The notes beneath the pieces are model-generated. The model saw only the letters and a list, made by a program, of their open reading frames with translations. It was not told the origin of the DNA and did not search any database. Below are positions 43,086-52,500 of a DNA stretch of 64,000 bases, one piece after another. This DNA is from Terrimicrobiaceae bacterium (lineage in GTDB: Bacteria > Verrucomicrobiota > Verrucomicrobiia > Chthoniobacterales > JAATET01). Each line of letters opens with the position of its first letter. Positions within the stretch are counted from its first letter, which is position 1. The stretch is taken from contig JAQTOP010000009.1 in NCBI GenBank assembly GCA_028713285.1, forward strand, positions 1 through 64,000, written 5' to 3'. Position numbers and translations under genes: made by a program.

Positions 43086-44731
43086 GGCAGCATGAGGTGA
43101 TCGACGAAACGGTCCTCGAAATCCTCTTGAAGATTCAGTTCGAGCACCTCCACCCTCGATCGCAAGGACTCCATCTCATCCAGGGCCGTCCGGTCCAGCA
43201 GCGCAAGCAGCGTGCCGGCGAGCGCGGTGTTTCCCACGACACGCACCTGTTCCTCGCGGAACCCGGGCAGCAGCCCCGCGGCGATCGCGTGGCCGACGTT
43301 CAAATGCATGCCGAATCCGCCGGCCAGATACACCCGCGAGATTTCACCGGCTTCGATGCCTGCTGCCTCCAGTAAAGTTTCAATGCCCGCGCCGATGGCC
43401 GCCTTTGCCTGCAACAACACGGCGACATCCACCTCGCTGATGCGCGCTTCGCCCGCGATTCGCAGCGCTCGCGTTCCATCGGTCTCGATGCGGTCGCCCG
43501 GCGGCACCAGCTTCCACGCGGCGGGATCAAATCTTCCCGACTCGAGCAGGAATCCGCACCGTCTGCCGGCCGACAGAAAATCGACATACGCCGATCCGCA
43601 GATGCCGGTCGCACGGACCGCTGGGATATTTCCAATCGTCTCCGCTTCCACGCGGAATGGATCGAGCGTCAGATTGATTCCGCTGATCGCCCCGTCGCGA
43701 GCGCGGGTGCCGCAACGCAACCCGGAGCCTTCGAAAGCCGGGCCCGCGGCCGTTGCGCAGGCTGTCAGCCGCCCGCCGCTTTGCAGCACGATCTCGCCGT
43801 TTGTGCCGATATCGACAAGCAGGCTGGGCGCTTCATCGAAAATCATGCCGGTCGCATACACGCCCGCGACGATGTCCGCTCCGATGTAAGCCGCGATTCC
43901 GGGAAGCAGTTGCAGCGGCGTGTCCGGCGAAAGGGCGTCGCCGTTTTTGCCCGCGGCCAGCCCGATGCCGGAGGCGGTCAGGCGTTTGCCCTCGATGAAG
44001 CACGGCACGAATGGCGCGACGCCGAGCGGGGAGGGGTCTACGCCCGTGAGAAGGTGCAGCATCGTCGTGTTGCCCGCGATTGCGCCGCCCGCCAGCCGCG
44101 ACGGCGCGCGCCCGGCCCGGTCGCACGCGCGCAGCAGGAGCGGCGAGATGGTTTCTGAGACGGCGGCGAATTGCATGGCCGCCAGAGCCTCGCAGGAACG
44201 CGCGGCGTCGATCCGCGTCAGGACGTTGTCGCCAAATCGGATTTGCTCGTTGAATCCACCGGTCCGCGAGAGGACATCGCCCGTCGCGAGATCGATAAGC
44301 AGCACCGCAACCGTCGTCGTTCCGAGATCGACGGCGAATGCCGTGTCCCGTCCGCCCGGCGCCGGCTCAAACAACGGCAGGTGCGCGCACGGGACATCGA
44401 TGCGAAACGTGTCGATCACCTGCGGTCGATGCTCGATTCGCGAACGCGCCGGAATTCGCAGCACGACATGCGCGCGGTCCATCACCCGCGCCCGGCACGC
44501 CTGCACCGTCGCCGGAGCGGAAGCGGCATCCGGTCCGACGGACACCGCTCCTCCGCGCATTTGCACCTCGCAGCCGTGACACAACCCGCGCTGGCCGCAA
44601 CGGGTGTTCAACGGGAAGCCGTGCTCCGCCAGCAGATCGGCGAGCGAGCGTCCGGCAGCCCGCGGGTCCACGACAAACTCACGCGGTTCTTCGTCCTCGA
44701 TCTCAACGACGATCCGCGTTCCCCCGCTCAT
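43082..44731 (-). CDS. RACo-type reductive activator of corrinoid proteins (2Fe-2S/DUF4445)
   Basis: 549 residues. An N-terminal plant-type 2Fe-2S domain has Cys45, Cys51, Cys54 and Cys79 (NTRCGQRGLCHGCEV; VQACRA), then a linker and the ASKHA-type DUF4445 domain (FAVDLGTTTVAVLLIDLATG, AIAGNTTMLHLLTGVDPSPLG, LLVDIGTNGEIVL, VYLAGGFGMHLN). These proteins use ATP and an electron to return inactive Co(II) corrinoid to Co(I). The start ATG 44729-44731 overlaps the DUF1638 stop. This gene is the strongest evidence that the neighbouring MtaC-like protein works in catabolic methyl transfer. Confidence 0.93.
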   Translation of the reverse strand: MSGGTRIVVEIEDEEPREFVVDPRAAGRSLADLLAEHGFPLNTRCGQRGLCHGCEVQMRGGAVSVGPDAASAPATVQACRARVMDRAHVVLRIPARSRIEHRPQVIDTFRIDVPCAHLPLFEPAPGGRDTAFAVDLGTTTVAVLLIDLATGDVLSRTGGFNEQIRFGDNVLTRIDAARSCEALAAMQFAAVSETISPLLLRACDRAGRAPSRLAGGAIAGNTTMLHLLTGVDPSPLGVAPFVPCFIEGKRLTASGIGLAAGKNGDALSPDTPLQLLPGIAAYIGADIVAGVYATGMIFDEAPSLLVDIGTNGEIVLQSGGRLTACATAAGPAFEGSGLRCGTRARDGAISGINLTLDPFRVEAETIGNIPAVRATGICGSAYVDFLSAGRRCGFLLESGRFDPAAWKLVPPGDRIETDGTRALRIAGEARISEVDVAVLLQAKAAIGAGIETLLEAAGIEAGEISRVYLAGGFGMHLNVGHAIAAGLLPGFREEQVRVVGNTALAGTLLALLDRTALDEMESLRSRVEVLELNLQEDFEDRFVDHLMLP

Positions 44732-45480
44732 GGCGCGTCTGCTTTTTCGTTGGCAGGCTCGGACCGCATGACGTTTGCGTCGGCGGAATTGGCGAGCTGC
44801 GAACCGGGTTCGATGATTTGAAAGCGTTCCGGATCCCACCGGCCCCACAGCAAATCGCGCAGCAACGACGGATCGCCGCGTATGCGCTCGAACCGCCAGC
44901 CCAGCCAGTCCGCGCACCGGCGGGCGTAGGCCGCTTCGTCCTCGGCGTCGTCGGTGCCGAGATCGAGATAGACCGCGGTGTCGTGCAGAGCCCATTGCTC
45001 CCGCTCGTTTTCGAGCAGGAAGTCCACGTTGTCCTCGTCGAACTGCCTGGAAAGTTCTGTCCGGAGCAGGGCGAGCCTTTCGGGGCCGGGCACCCGCCGC
45101 TCACGGTTCCAACCCGGCGTGTAATAATAGCAGGAGGGACAGCCGCGTTGCTGCTCCGCGAAGCGCTCCTTGCTCCCCATGAAAATCGCGATGCAATCGT
45201 GGGTGCGCGGAATCACGAGAGGGTGTCGTTGCGGCCGCAACCCCGCCGTTCCGCAGCCGCAAAGACCGTAGGCAAGCGCGATGGCATCGACGTCATCGCG
45301 CGCGTCGATTTCGTCCACCGCCGCCTGCAAGATCTCCCGGAGCTTGTCGGGACGGTCGTGCAGACCCACCTCGAAAAACTTCACCGCCGGGAGATGAGCG
45401 GCGCCTGAGGCGAGCAGCGCGATCTCCCGTTCAAACACCGAGCAGGCAAGCAAGCCGACCCTTGGAACCGGGGATGACAT
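44728..45480 (-). CDS. DUF1638 family protein
   Basis: 250 residues from ATG 45478-45480; a GTG three codons upstream is an alternative. Family motifs are LACSVFEREI at the N-terminus, YGLCGCGTAGL, PRTHDCIAIFMGSKERF and GCPSCYYYTPGWNR, with several conserved Cys and His that suggest a metal site. DUF1638 genes recur beside corrinoid methyltransferases and RACo, but no activity is established as far as I know. First gene of the DUF1638-RACo-AraC operon, divergent from the ABC importer. Confidence 0.85.
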   Translation of the reverse strand: MSSPVPRVGLLACSVFEREIALLASGAAHLPAVKFFEVGLHDRPDKLREILQAAVDEIDARDDVDAIALAYGLCGCGTAGLRPQRHPLVIPRTHDCIAIFMGSKERFAEQQRGCPSCYYYTPGWNRERRVPGPERLALLRTELSRQFDEDNVDFLLENEREQWALHDTAVYLDLGTDDAEDEAAYARRCADWLGWRFERIRGDPSLLRDLLWGRWDPERFQIIEPGSQLANSADANVMRSEPANEKADAP

Positions 45481-45611
45481 GTCCCACACAAATAGGCCGT
45501 TTCCCTGTGGGTGGCAAGCCAGCCGATGGCAAGCCCCGCGGCTGGAAATTCTCTTGCTTAAGACGACTGCGGGAGCGACTTTTGGCCAGGGCCAGCATGG
45601 GGGAGTTTCCT
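45481..45611. promoter_or_regulatory. Divergent promoter region between DUF1638-RACo operon and ABC importer, with Shine-Dalgarno
   Basis: 131 bp between opposite starts. On the plus strand GGGGGAGTTTCCT lies directly before ATG 45612, a good ribosome-binding site that favours this start over the ATG at 45597. TTGCTT at 45553 is a possible -35. Shared control of the importer and the corrinoid operon is possible. Confidence 0.45.
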
Positions 45612-46682
45612 ATGAAAAATAAAATCACTCACCTCGCCGGGACGTGTGTGGTGGCCTTCGCCGCATTGCTGTCATTCACCCAGTTCGGACATGCCGCGGA
45701 CAAGACGCTGCGAATCATCGGCTGGGAGGGCTACATGGATCCGTCCTTCACGGCGGAATTCACCAGGCGCACCGGCTACAAGATCGTGCCGACCTATTGC
45801 GGATCGAGCGACGAAATGTATGCCAAGATCAAGGCGGGAGGCGGGAGTTCGTATGATCTCGTGACAGCCTCCGGCGATCTCACGCGCAAGCTTTTCGACG
45901 CCGGCCTGCTGCAACCTATCGACCTCGCAAAGGTGCCCAACTACGACAAGCTCTTCCCGCTTTTCAAGAGCCCGCCTTACAACACCTTCGACGGAAAGAA
46001 CTACGGCATCTCGATTGCGTGGGGTCCGGACCTCTTGATCTACGATCCCGAGCAGGTCACCGACGCCGAGGCGGGCACGTGGATGTCGTTCTTCGATCCG
46101 AAATTCAAAGGCAAAATCAGCATCAACGACTACAGCATTTTCCTGGCCGACATTAAGCTGTGGTTCTACGGGCCGGAGAACATCTTCGCCATCGACGAGC
46201 AGGAGCTCCAGACGAAGATCAAGCCAAAGCTAATGCCCCTGCGTCCGCAGATTCGCAAATTCTGGACGAGTCAGGGCGAGCTGACCCAGCTCTTTTCCGG
46301 CAAGGAGATCGCGATGGCCTGGGGCTGGCCGGTGACCGTCGTGCAGCTTAAGAAGGACGGGTTCCCGGTGAAGGCGACCGTGCCCAAGGAAGGGACCACC
46401 GGCTGGTCCGACAGTTGGATGATCATCAAGGGAAGCCCGAACAGCGCCATCGCGCAGGAGTGGATGAATTACATGCTCGAGGGCGAAGCGCAGAAGAAGC
46501 TCGTCGCTGCGAGTGGATACTGGCCGGTGAGCAGCGCGATCGTCCCCTTGCTCAGCAAAGCCGAGCGGGCCGATCTCCATATCGACGACCTCGATACGTA
46601 TTTCAAAACGATCCATTTTTGGGAGACCGTTCCGAACCTGGATCAATGGAATGCGTTGTGGAACGAGTTCAAGGCTCAGTAA
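45612..46682 (+). CDS. Periplasmic substrate-binding protein, spermidine/putrescine (PotD/PotF)-like
   Basis: 356 residues with a clear signal peptide (LAGTCVVAFAALLSFTQFGHA) and the PotD fold: LRIIGWEGYMDPSF, YCGSSDEMYAKIKAGGGSSYDLV, YDPEQV..WMSFFDPKFKGKIS and WGWPVTVVQLKKDG. PotD-type proteins bind polyamines, but homologues bind other small amines such as mannopine or betaines. It leads an importer set of two permeases and an ATPase, and is divergent from the corrinoid-activation operon, so a methylated amine ligand is conceivable but speculative. Confidence 0.88.
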   Translation: MKNKITHLAGTCVVAFAALLSFTQFGHAADKTLRIIGWEGYMDPSFTAEFTRRTGYKIVPTYCGSSDEMYAKIKAGGGSSYDLVTASGDLTRKLFDAGLLQPIDLAKVPNYDKLFPLFKSPPYNTFDGKNYGISIAWGPDLLIYDPEQVTDAEAGTWMSFFDPKFKGKISINDYSIFLADIKLWFYGPENIFAIDEQELQTKIKPKLMPLRPQIRKFWTSQGELTQLFSGKEIAMAWGWPVTVVQLKKDGFPVKATVPKEGTTGWSDSWMIIKGSPNSAIAQEWMNYMLEGEAQKKLVAASGYWPVSSAIVPLLSKAERADLHIDDLDTYFKTIHFWETVPNLDQWNALWNEFKAQ

Positions 46683-46728
46683 CAGGCGGCCCTCCGGATC
46701 GGGCTGAGCGGCTGCGCGAGGAGGCCTG

Positions 46729-47593
46729 ATGCCGGCGACCGCCGCCGTGCAGCACAGGCGGGCAGGCCTTGGTTTCTGGGCCTGCTTTTTGCCGTCATTT
46801 TCGTGGATGGCGGTGCTTTATTTTCTCCCGCTCGGCGTGCTCCTGGGCCTGGCGTTTCAAAAGCACGAATACGTGCAGGTTGTCCACGAGTTCACGCTCG
46901 AGAACTTTGCGACCGCGTTCTCCGAGTCCTATCGGCCCACGCTCGTGCGGACGCTGTCGGTCGCTGCTTCGGTGACGGCGATCGACATGGCCGTCGCGTT
47001 TCCGGTCGCCTATTTTCTGGCTTTCCACGCCGGCCGCTTCAAGCCGCTCCTCACCGTCCTCGTGCTTCTGCCGCTGTGGAGCAGCTATCTCGTGCGCGTC
47101 TTCGCGTGGCGGATCATTCTCGGCCGCACGGGCATTCTCAACTGGGCGCTGATGAAGCTGGGCATCCTCGACGAACCGTCGCCGGCATTTGTTTACAACC
47201 TGTTCTCGATGGGGCTGACGCTTTGCTACATCTGGCTTCCCTTCATGATCCTGCCGCTCGTGACGGCCTTCGAACGCCTGCCCCGCAATCTCCTCGAGGC
47301 GTCCGCCGATCTCGGCGGAAACGCGCTCGTGACCTTTCGCCGCGTGGTCGCCGCTGGTGATGCCGGGGATGCTGGCCGGCGGACTGAGCGTGTTCAGCCT
47401 CACCAGCGGCGACTACATCACGCCGTCCCTGATCGGGGGCCCGGGCGACTCGCTGGTCGGCAACATCATCGCGGAGCAGTTCGGCGTGGTGTCGAATTAT
47501 CCGCTGGGCGCCGCGCTGTCGGCGATCGTGCTCCTTGTTCTATTTGCGCTCATGGCGATTCTCGCGCGGCGCGGTGTGCTGGAGGGCCTTTGA
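46729..47593 (+). pseudogene. PotB-like ABC permease, interrupted by a frameshift
   Basis: The first frame encodes a normal permease start (after GAGGAGGCCTG-ATG) with five membrane helices up to LGGNALVTFRRVV near 47349. The rest (PLVMPGMLAGG, FSLTSGDYITPSLIGG, and IIAEQFGV to a stop at 47593) continues in the next frame. A gain of one base or loss of two near 47350 explains it; homologues would read RVVxPLVMPG there. In the original frame translation does not stop but runs through into the next permease in frame. Either a sequencing error or a real lesion in an otherwise intact importer. Confidence 0.85.
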
Positions 47594-47595
47594 AT

Positions 47596-48375
47596 ATGAT
47601 TCCGCGCAACACCGGCAAATGGCTCACGGGGTTCTTTACGCTCGGCGTGTTCCTTTTCATGCACCTGCCGGTGGCGGTGATCGTGCTCTTCAGCTTTAGC
47701 GACAAGCACGTGCTGACTCTGCCGATTCGCGGATGGACGCTGGATTGGTATCGGCTGGCGATCGAGGACGAGCGGCTGCGCACGGGCCTGATGAACAGCT
47801 TGAAAGTGGCGTCGTCCGCGACCCTCGCCGCGACGCTGCTGGGCACGCTCGCGGCATTCGCGGTGGCCCGCTGGCGGTTCTTCGGCCGGGGCGCTTTTCG
47901 ATCCGCGGTGGTGATTCCGATTCTGCTGCCCGGGATCGTGACGGGCGTGGCGATGCTGAGCTTCTTTGGCACCGCCGGGCTGCCGCTCGGGCTCCTCACC
48001 GTGATCATCGGCCACGCGACCTTCGGATTTCCCGTGGTTTTCAATACGATGAATGCGCGCTTCGGGCAGTTGCCGCGCAGTCTCGAGGAGGCGGCGGCGG
48101 ATCTCGGAGCAACGCCTGCGCAGGCGTTCTGGCGGGTGACGTTTCCGGCGATTCGGTCCGCATTGATCGCGGGCGCGCTGCTGGCATTCACGCTGAGCTT
48201 CGATGAGATCGTGGTGACCATTTTTCTCACCGGTCCGGACAACACGCTGCCGATGGAAATCTACTCGCGCCTGCGATTTGGGATGACGCCCGAAATCAAT
48301 GCCGTCGTGACCCTGATTCTGGTTGTCTCGGGGGTTCTCGTCGTGATGAGCACATGGTTTGGACGAAGGACATGA
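47596..48375 (+). CDS. PotC-like ABC permease
   Basis: 259 residues, six membrane helices (FFTLGVFLFMHLPVAVIVLF, SSATLAATLLGTLAAFAVAR, AVVIPILLPGIVTGVAMLSFF and later ones). The EAA cytoplasmic loop is seen as LEEAAADLGATPAQAFWRVTFPAI. It is the second membrane subunit of the importer. The ATG lies 3 bp after the PotB stop and the stop overlaps the ATPase ATG (ATGA). Confidence 0.9.
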   Translation: MIPRNTGKWLTGFFTLGVFLFMHLPVAVIVLFSFSDKHVLTLPIRGWTLDWYRLAIEDERLRTGLMNSLKVASSATLAATLLGTLAAFAVARWRFFGRGAFRSAVVIPILLPGIVTGVAMLSFFGTAGLPLGLLTVIIGHATFGFPVVFNTMNARFGQLPRSLEEAAADLGATPAQAFWRVTFPAIRSALIAGALLAFTLSFDEIVVTIFLTGPDNTLPMEIYSRLRFGMTPEINAVVTLILVVSGVLVVMSTWFGRRT

Positions 48376-49466
48376 ACTCTGGCGCGCAACAGATTCCGGC
48401 CGTCGAATTGATCGGCGCGACCAAGCGCTACGGCGCGCTCCGGGCGGCGGACTCCGTGTCGCTGCGCGTGGAGGCAGGCGAATTCTTTACGATCCTCGGC
48501 TCCTCGGGATCGGGCAAGACAACGACGCTGCGCTTGATCGGCGGCTTCGAACTGCCGGACGAGGGCCGCGTCCTCATCAATGGGCGCGATGTGTCGAAGG
48601 ACCCGGCCCACAGACGCAACGTGCATACGGTCTTCCAGGATTACGCGCTGTTCCCGCATCTGACCGTTTACGAGAATATCGCCTTCGCCTGCCACCTGAA
48701 GGGAGTGCGGGGCGGCGCGCTGCGGGAGCGCATCTCCAACGCGCTCGATCTCGTCCAGCTCGGCGGCTACGAGAAGCGGAAGCCGTCGGAGCTCTCCGGC
48801 GGCCAGCAGCAGCGGGTCGCCCTCGCGCGCGCCATCGTGGATCGCCCCGCGGTGTTGTTGCTGGATGAGCCGCTCAGCGCGCTCGATGCGAAGATTCGTG
48901 GCGAAGTGCGCGAGGAACTCAAGCTGCTGCAGCGCAACACGGGGCTGACGTTCGTTTACGTCACCCACGATCAGGAAGAGGCGCTCACGATGTCCGATCG
49001 CGTCGCGGTGATGCGCGGCGGACGCGTCCTGCAGATCGGATCGCCGATCGAGATCTACGAGCGGCCGGCGGACCTTTTCGTCGCGTCGTTCATCGGCAAG
49101 GCGAATTTCCTTTCCGGCACGCTGCGCGCGGTTGAGGCCGATCGCGGCACGGTCGAGACGGCCGTCGGCCGCGTCGAGGGATGCCTGGCGGCGGCCGCAT
49201 CGGTCGGCGCTGCGGTGAGCATCATGATCCGGCCTGAGAATCTGCGCCTGCGTCGCGAGGCGGATTCCGCGCCGCGCGCCGTGATCCGGCAGGCCAGCTA
49301 CCTCGGCCACGGCACCGAGTATCTGCTCCATTCCGGCGAGCTCGTCTTCCGTTGCCTCGAGCTGCGCCGGCGCGGCTCGACGCCGCTGCGCGAGGGCGTC
49401 GAGATCGGCTACGAGTGGAATTGGGACGAGGCGCTCATCTTCGCCGCGGATGGCGGCGGCCCGTGA
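48372..49466 (+). CDS. PotA-like ABC importer ATP-binding protein
   Basis: 364 residues. Walker A is GSSGSGKTTT, the signature LSGGQQQRVALARA, Walker B VLLLDEPLSALDAK, and the H-loop YVTHDQEEAL, followed by a C-terminal TOBE domain (about 275-364, SIMIRPENLRLR), as in PotA/MalK-type ATPases. It completes the importer and overlaps the PotC stop by four bases. Confidence 0.93.
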   Translation: MNSGAQQIPAVELIGATKRYGALRAADSVSLRVEAGEFFTILGSSGSGKTTTLRLIGGFELPDEGRVLINGRDVSKDPAHRRNVHTVFQDYALFPHLTVYENIAFACHLKGVRGGALRERISNALDLVQLGGYEKRKPSELSGGQQQRVALARAIVDRPAVLLLDEPLSALDAKIRGEVREELKLLQRNTGLTFVYVTHDQEEALTMSDRVAVMRGGRVLQIGSPIEIYERPADLFVASFIGKANFLSGTLRAVEADRGTVETAVGRVEGCLAAAASVGAAVSIMIRPENLRLRREADSAPRAVIRQASYLGHGTEYLLHSGELVFRCLELRRRGSTPLREGVEIGYEWNWDEALIFAADGGGP

Positions 49467-49536
49467 GCGGCCGCACATTGCACTCGCGTTGCCCCCCCTG
49501 CGGATTGTTGAATCGCCCTCGGCTCACCCGTCCAAT

Positions 49537-52500
49537 ATGACCCTTCCGCCACGATTCCTTCGTCGGGCAATTCTCGTCGCGGCGGCAGCGCTGCCCTTGT
49601 GCATCCGCGCAGCTTCGCCGGCCGGCGGCAGCGCCCGGGAAATCCCAGAACCGCTTCGACCCTGGGAGTCCTGGGCCCTCTGGGGCGACGACCATCGCGC
49701 CTGCCCCACGCCATTCAGCGACGCGACGAAGCACCTTTGCTTCTGGCCCTCCATCCTTGCGCTCCAGATCGACGCAGCGACCGGTTCGTTCGATCTAGGC
49801 GTGACGGTTTTCGAGGAGACCTGGATTCCCCTGCCCGGCGGCAACGACCTCTGGCCGCTTGACGTGAAGGCAAACGGCGCGCCGCTGCCGGTCGTCGAGC
49901 ACGAAGGCCACCCCGCGGTGAAGCTCCCGGCCGGCGTGTATCGGCTCGCGGGCGCCTTTCGCTGGAACGAAATCCCGCAGAGCATCCTCCTGCCGCGCGA
50001 GATCGGAATCCTTGCGCTCACCCTCGATGGCAAGCCGGTCGAGGCCCCGGCGTGGGACGCGCAGGGCCTGCTGTGTCTCAAGCGCGACGCCTCCTCCGAG
50101 GTGGCGGACAAGGATTTCCTCGCGGTGAAAGTCTATGCGGTGATCGAGGACGGCATTCCCCTCTGGTTGCGCACGGAAATCGAGCTGATCGTCTCGGGCA
50201 AAAGTCGCGAGGAGCAGCTCGGCAGCATCCTGCCGGCGGGATGGAAACTCGCGGCGGTGGATAGTCCGATCCCCGTCGCCGTGGATGATGCAGGCCGCGT
50301 GAAGGCGCAGGTGCGGGCCGGCAAATGGACGCTGCGGGTCGATGCCTTCCGCCTCGATAACCCGACGGAATTTCGCTATGCCGCCGATGCGAAGCCCGCC
50401 GTCGGCGAGGAACTCGTCGCCTTCCGCGCGCGTCCTGATTTCCGCATGGTCGATATCGTCGGCGCCCCATCCGTCGATGTTTCGCAGACGACCTTCCCCG
50501 GCAAATGGCGGGACTTGCCGGTCTATCAATGGGACACCGCCGCACCCTTCCGCATCGAGGAGCGCATGCGCGGGATGGGCCTGCAAAAGCCCGAGGGATT
50601 GCGCATCGCCCGGCAATTGTGGCTCGACGACAGCGGGCGAGGGCTCACCTTCCGCGACAGCGTCATCGGGACGATGCAGCAAATCTGGCGGCTCGATGCC
50701 GCGCCCGGGCAGGACCTCGGCTCCGTGCGCAGCGGCGGCCAGGGCCAGCTCATCACCCGCAACCCGAAGAACGGCGCGCCGGGCGTCGAGATTCGCACCC
50801 GCGCCATCCAGCTCGACGCCACCGGCCGCATGGCGCGCTCCGCGGGACTCTCCGCCACCGGCTGGCAATCGGACGCCGACGCCCTCAACGTCACGCTGAA
50901 TCTCCCGCCGGGCTGGCGGCTCTTCGCGCTCTTCGGCGCAGATTGGGTGCATGGCGACTGGCTCACCGCGTGGACGCTGCTCGATCTCTTTCTCCTGCTC
51001 ATTTTTTCCCTCGCGGTTTTCCGGCTCTGGGGCGCGGGCCCGGCCATCCTCGCCTTCCTCGCGTTCGGTCTTTCCTATCACGAACCCGGCGCGCCGCGTT
51101 ACGCCTGGCTCGTGCTCCTCATGCCGCTGGCGCTCCTGCGCGTGGTCCCCGCCGGTTGGGGCCGACGCCTGCTCGTCGTCTGGAAATGGCTTGCGATTGC
51201 CGTGCTCGTTTTCGTCCTCGTTCCGTTCGTGGCCCGGCAGGTGCAGCAGGCGCTCTATCCGCAACTGGAAAACGTCGGCCCTCAGCGGCTCGACGCCGTT
51301 TCCGCCGCCCCGGAAGCGCCCCGGGAGTTCGCGGAGAATGCAACCATGAGCACGGATGCGCAGGCCGGTGTCGCTCGCGAGGACAAGTCGTCAGAGGACG
51401 GCAAACAACAATTGGAGCGGCCGTATTCCTTCGGCACGAGTTCCATGCGCGTTCGCAAGAGCCCGGCCGCGCAAAACAGCAATCTGCTCTACGACGCGAA
51501 CGCCCGCATCCAGACCGGTCCCGGCGTTCCGGATTGGAGCTGGCGGATCGCGACGTTCGGATGGAACGGCCCCGTGCTCGCCTCGCAGCAAGTCCATCCC
51601 GTGCTCATCTCGCTGCCCCTCGAGCGCCTGCTCACCGTCCTCCGCATCGCGCTCCTGCTCGCGCTCGCCGCCGTTTTGCTGAATGCCCGGCGGCTGGGCG
51701 GCTCGCTGTTCCGCGTCTCGCGTGCAAGCGCGGCCCTCTGGATCTTCGCGCTTTGCGCGGCGGCCACCGCCCGCGCCGAGTTTCCGGACGAGACCATGCT
51801 TACTACGCTGCGCGAGCGCCTGCTCGAACCGTCCGACGCCTACCCGACCGCCGCCGCCATCCCGTTTGTCTCCCTCGGTTTGAAGGATCGCCATCTCAGC
51901 ATGGATGCCGAAATCCACGCAGCCATCCGCACCGCCGTTCCGCTCCCGGGGCGGCTGCCCGCGTGGTCGCCGGTTTCCGTGCTCATCGATGGCAAGCCGG
52001 ATGTCGCCCTGCGCCGCGATGACGGCTACTTGTGGGTCGTCCTGCCGGAGGGCGTGCATCAGGTCCACGTCGAAGGATTGCTCGCGAATGTCACCGAATG
52101 GGAATGGACCTTCCAACTCAAGCCCCATCGCGTGAGCATCGAGTCGCCCGGCTGGACATTCAGCGGAGTGCGGGCGGACGGCGTGCCCGAGCAACAGGTC
52201 TTCTTCGCCCTCAAGCAGAAATCCACCGCCGGCGAGGCGGGCTACGACCGGCAGGATTTCAAGACAGTCGCCGCGATTGATCGCAACCTCGAGCTCGGCC
52301 TCGTCTGGCAGGTGCATACGACCGTGACCCGCCTTTCGTCCCCGGGCAAGGCCATCGCGCTGCGCGTTCCGCTGCTGCCCGGCGAAAACGTCCTTTCTTC
52401 GAACGTCGTCGCAAAAGGCGGCTTCATCGAAGTCCGCCTCGGCGCGCGCGATCCGTCGTTCACCTGGGAGAGCGAACTCTCCGTGTCCCCCGGCATCCGG

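Noticed and set aside
46729-48375. A genuine fused PotB-PotC permease
   Set aside because: Residues after 47350 in that frame are Arg/Gly-rich nonsense, while the missing PotB end is found in the next frame with its own stop just before the PotC start.
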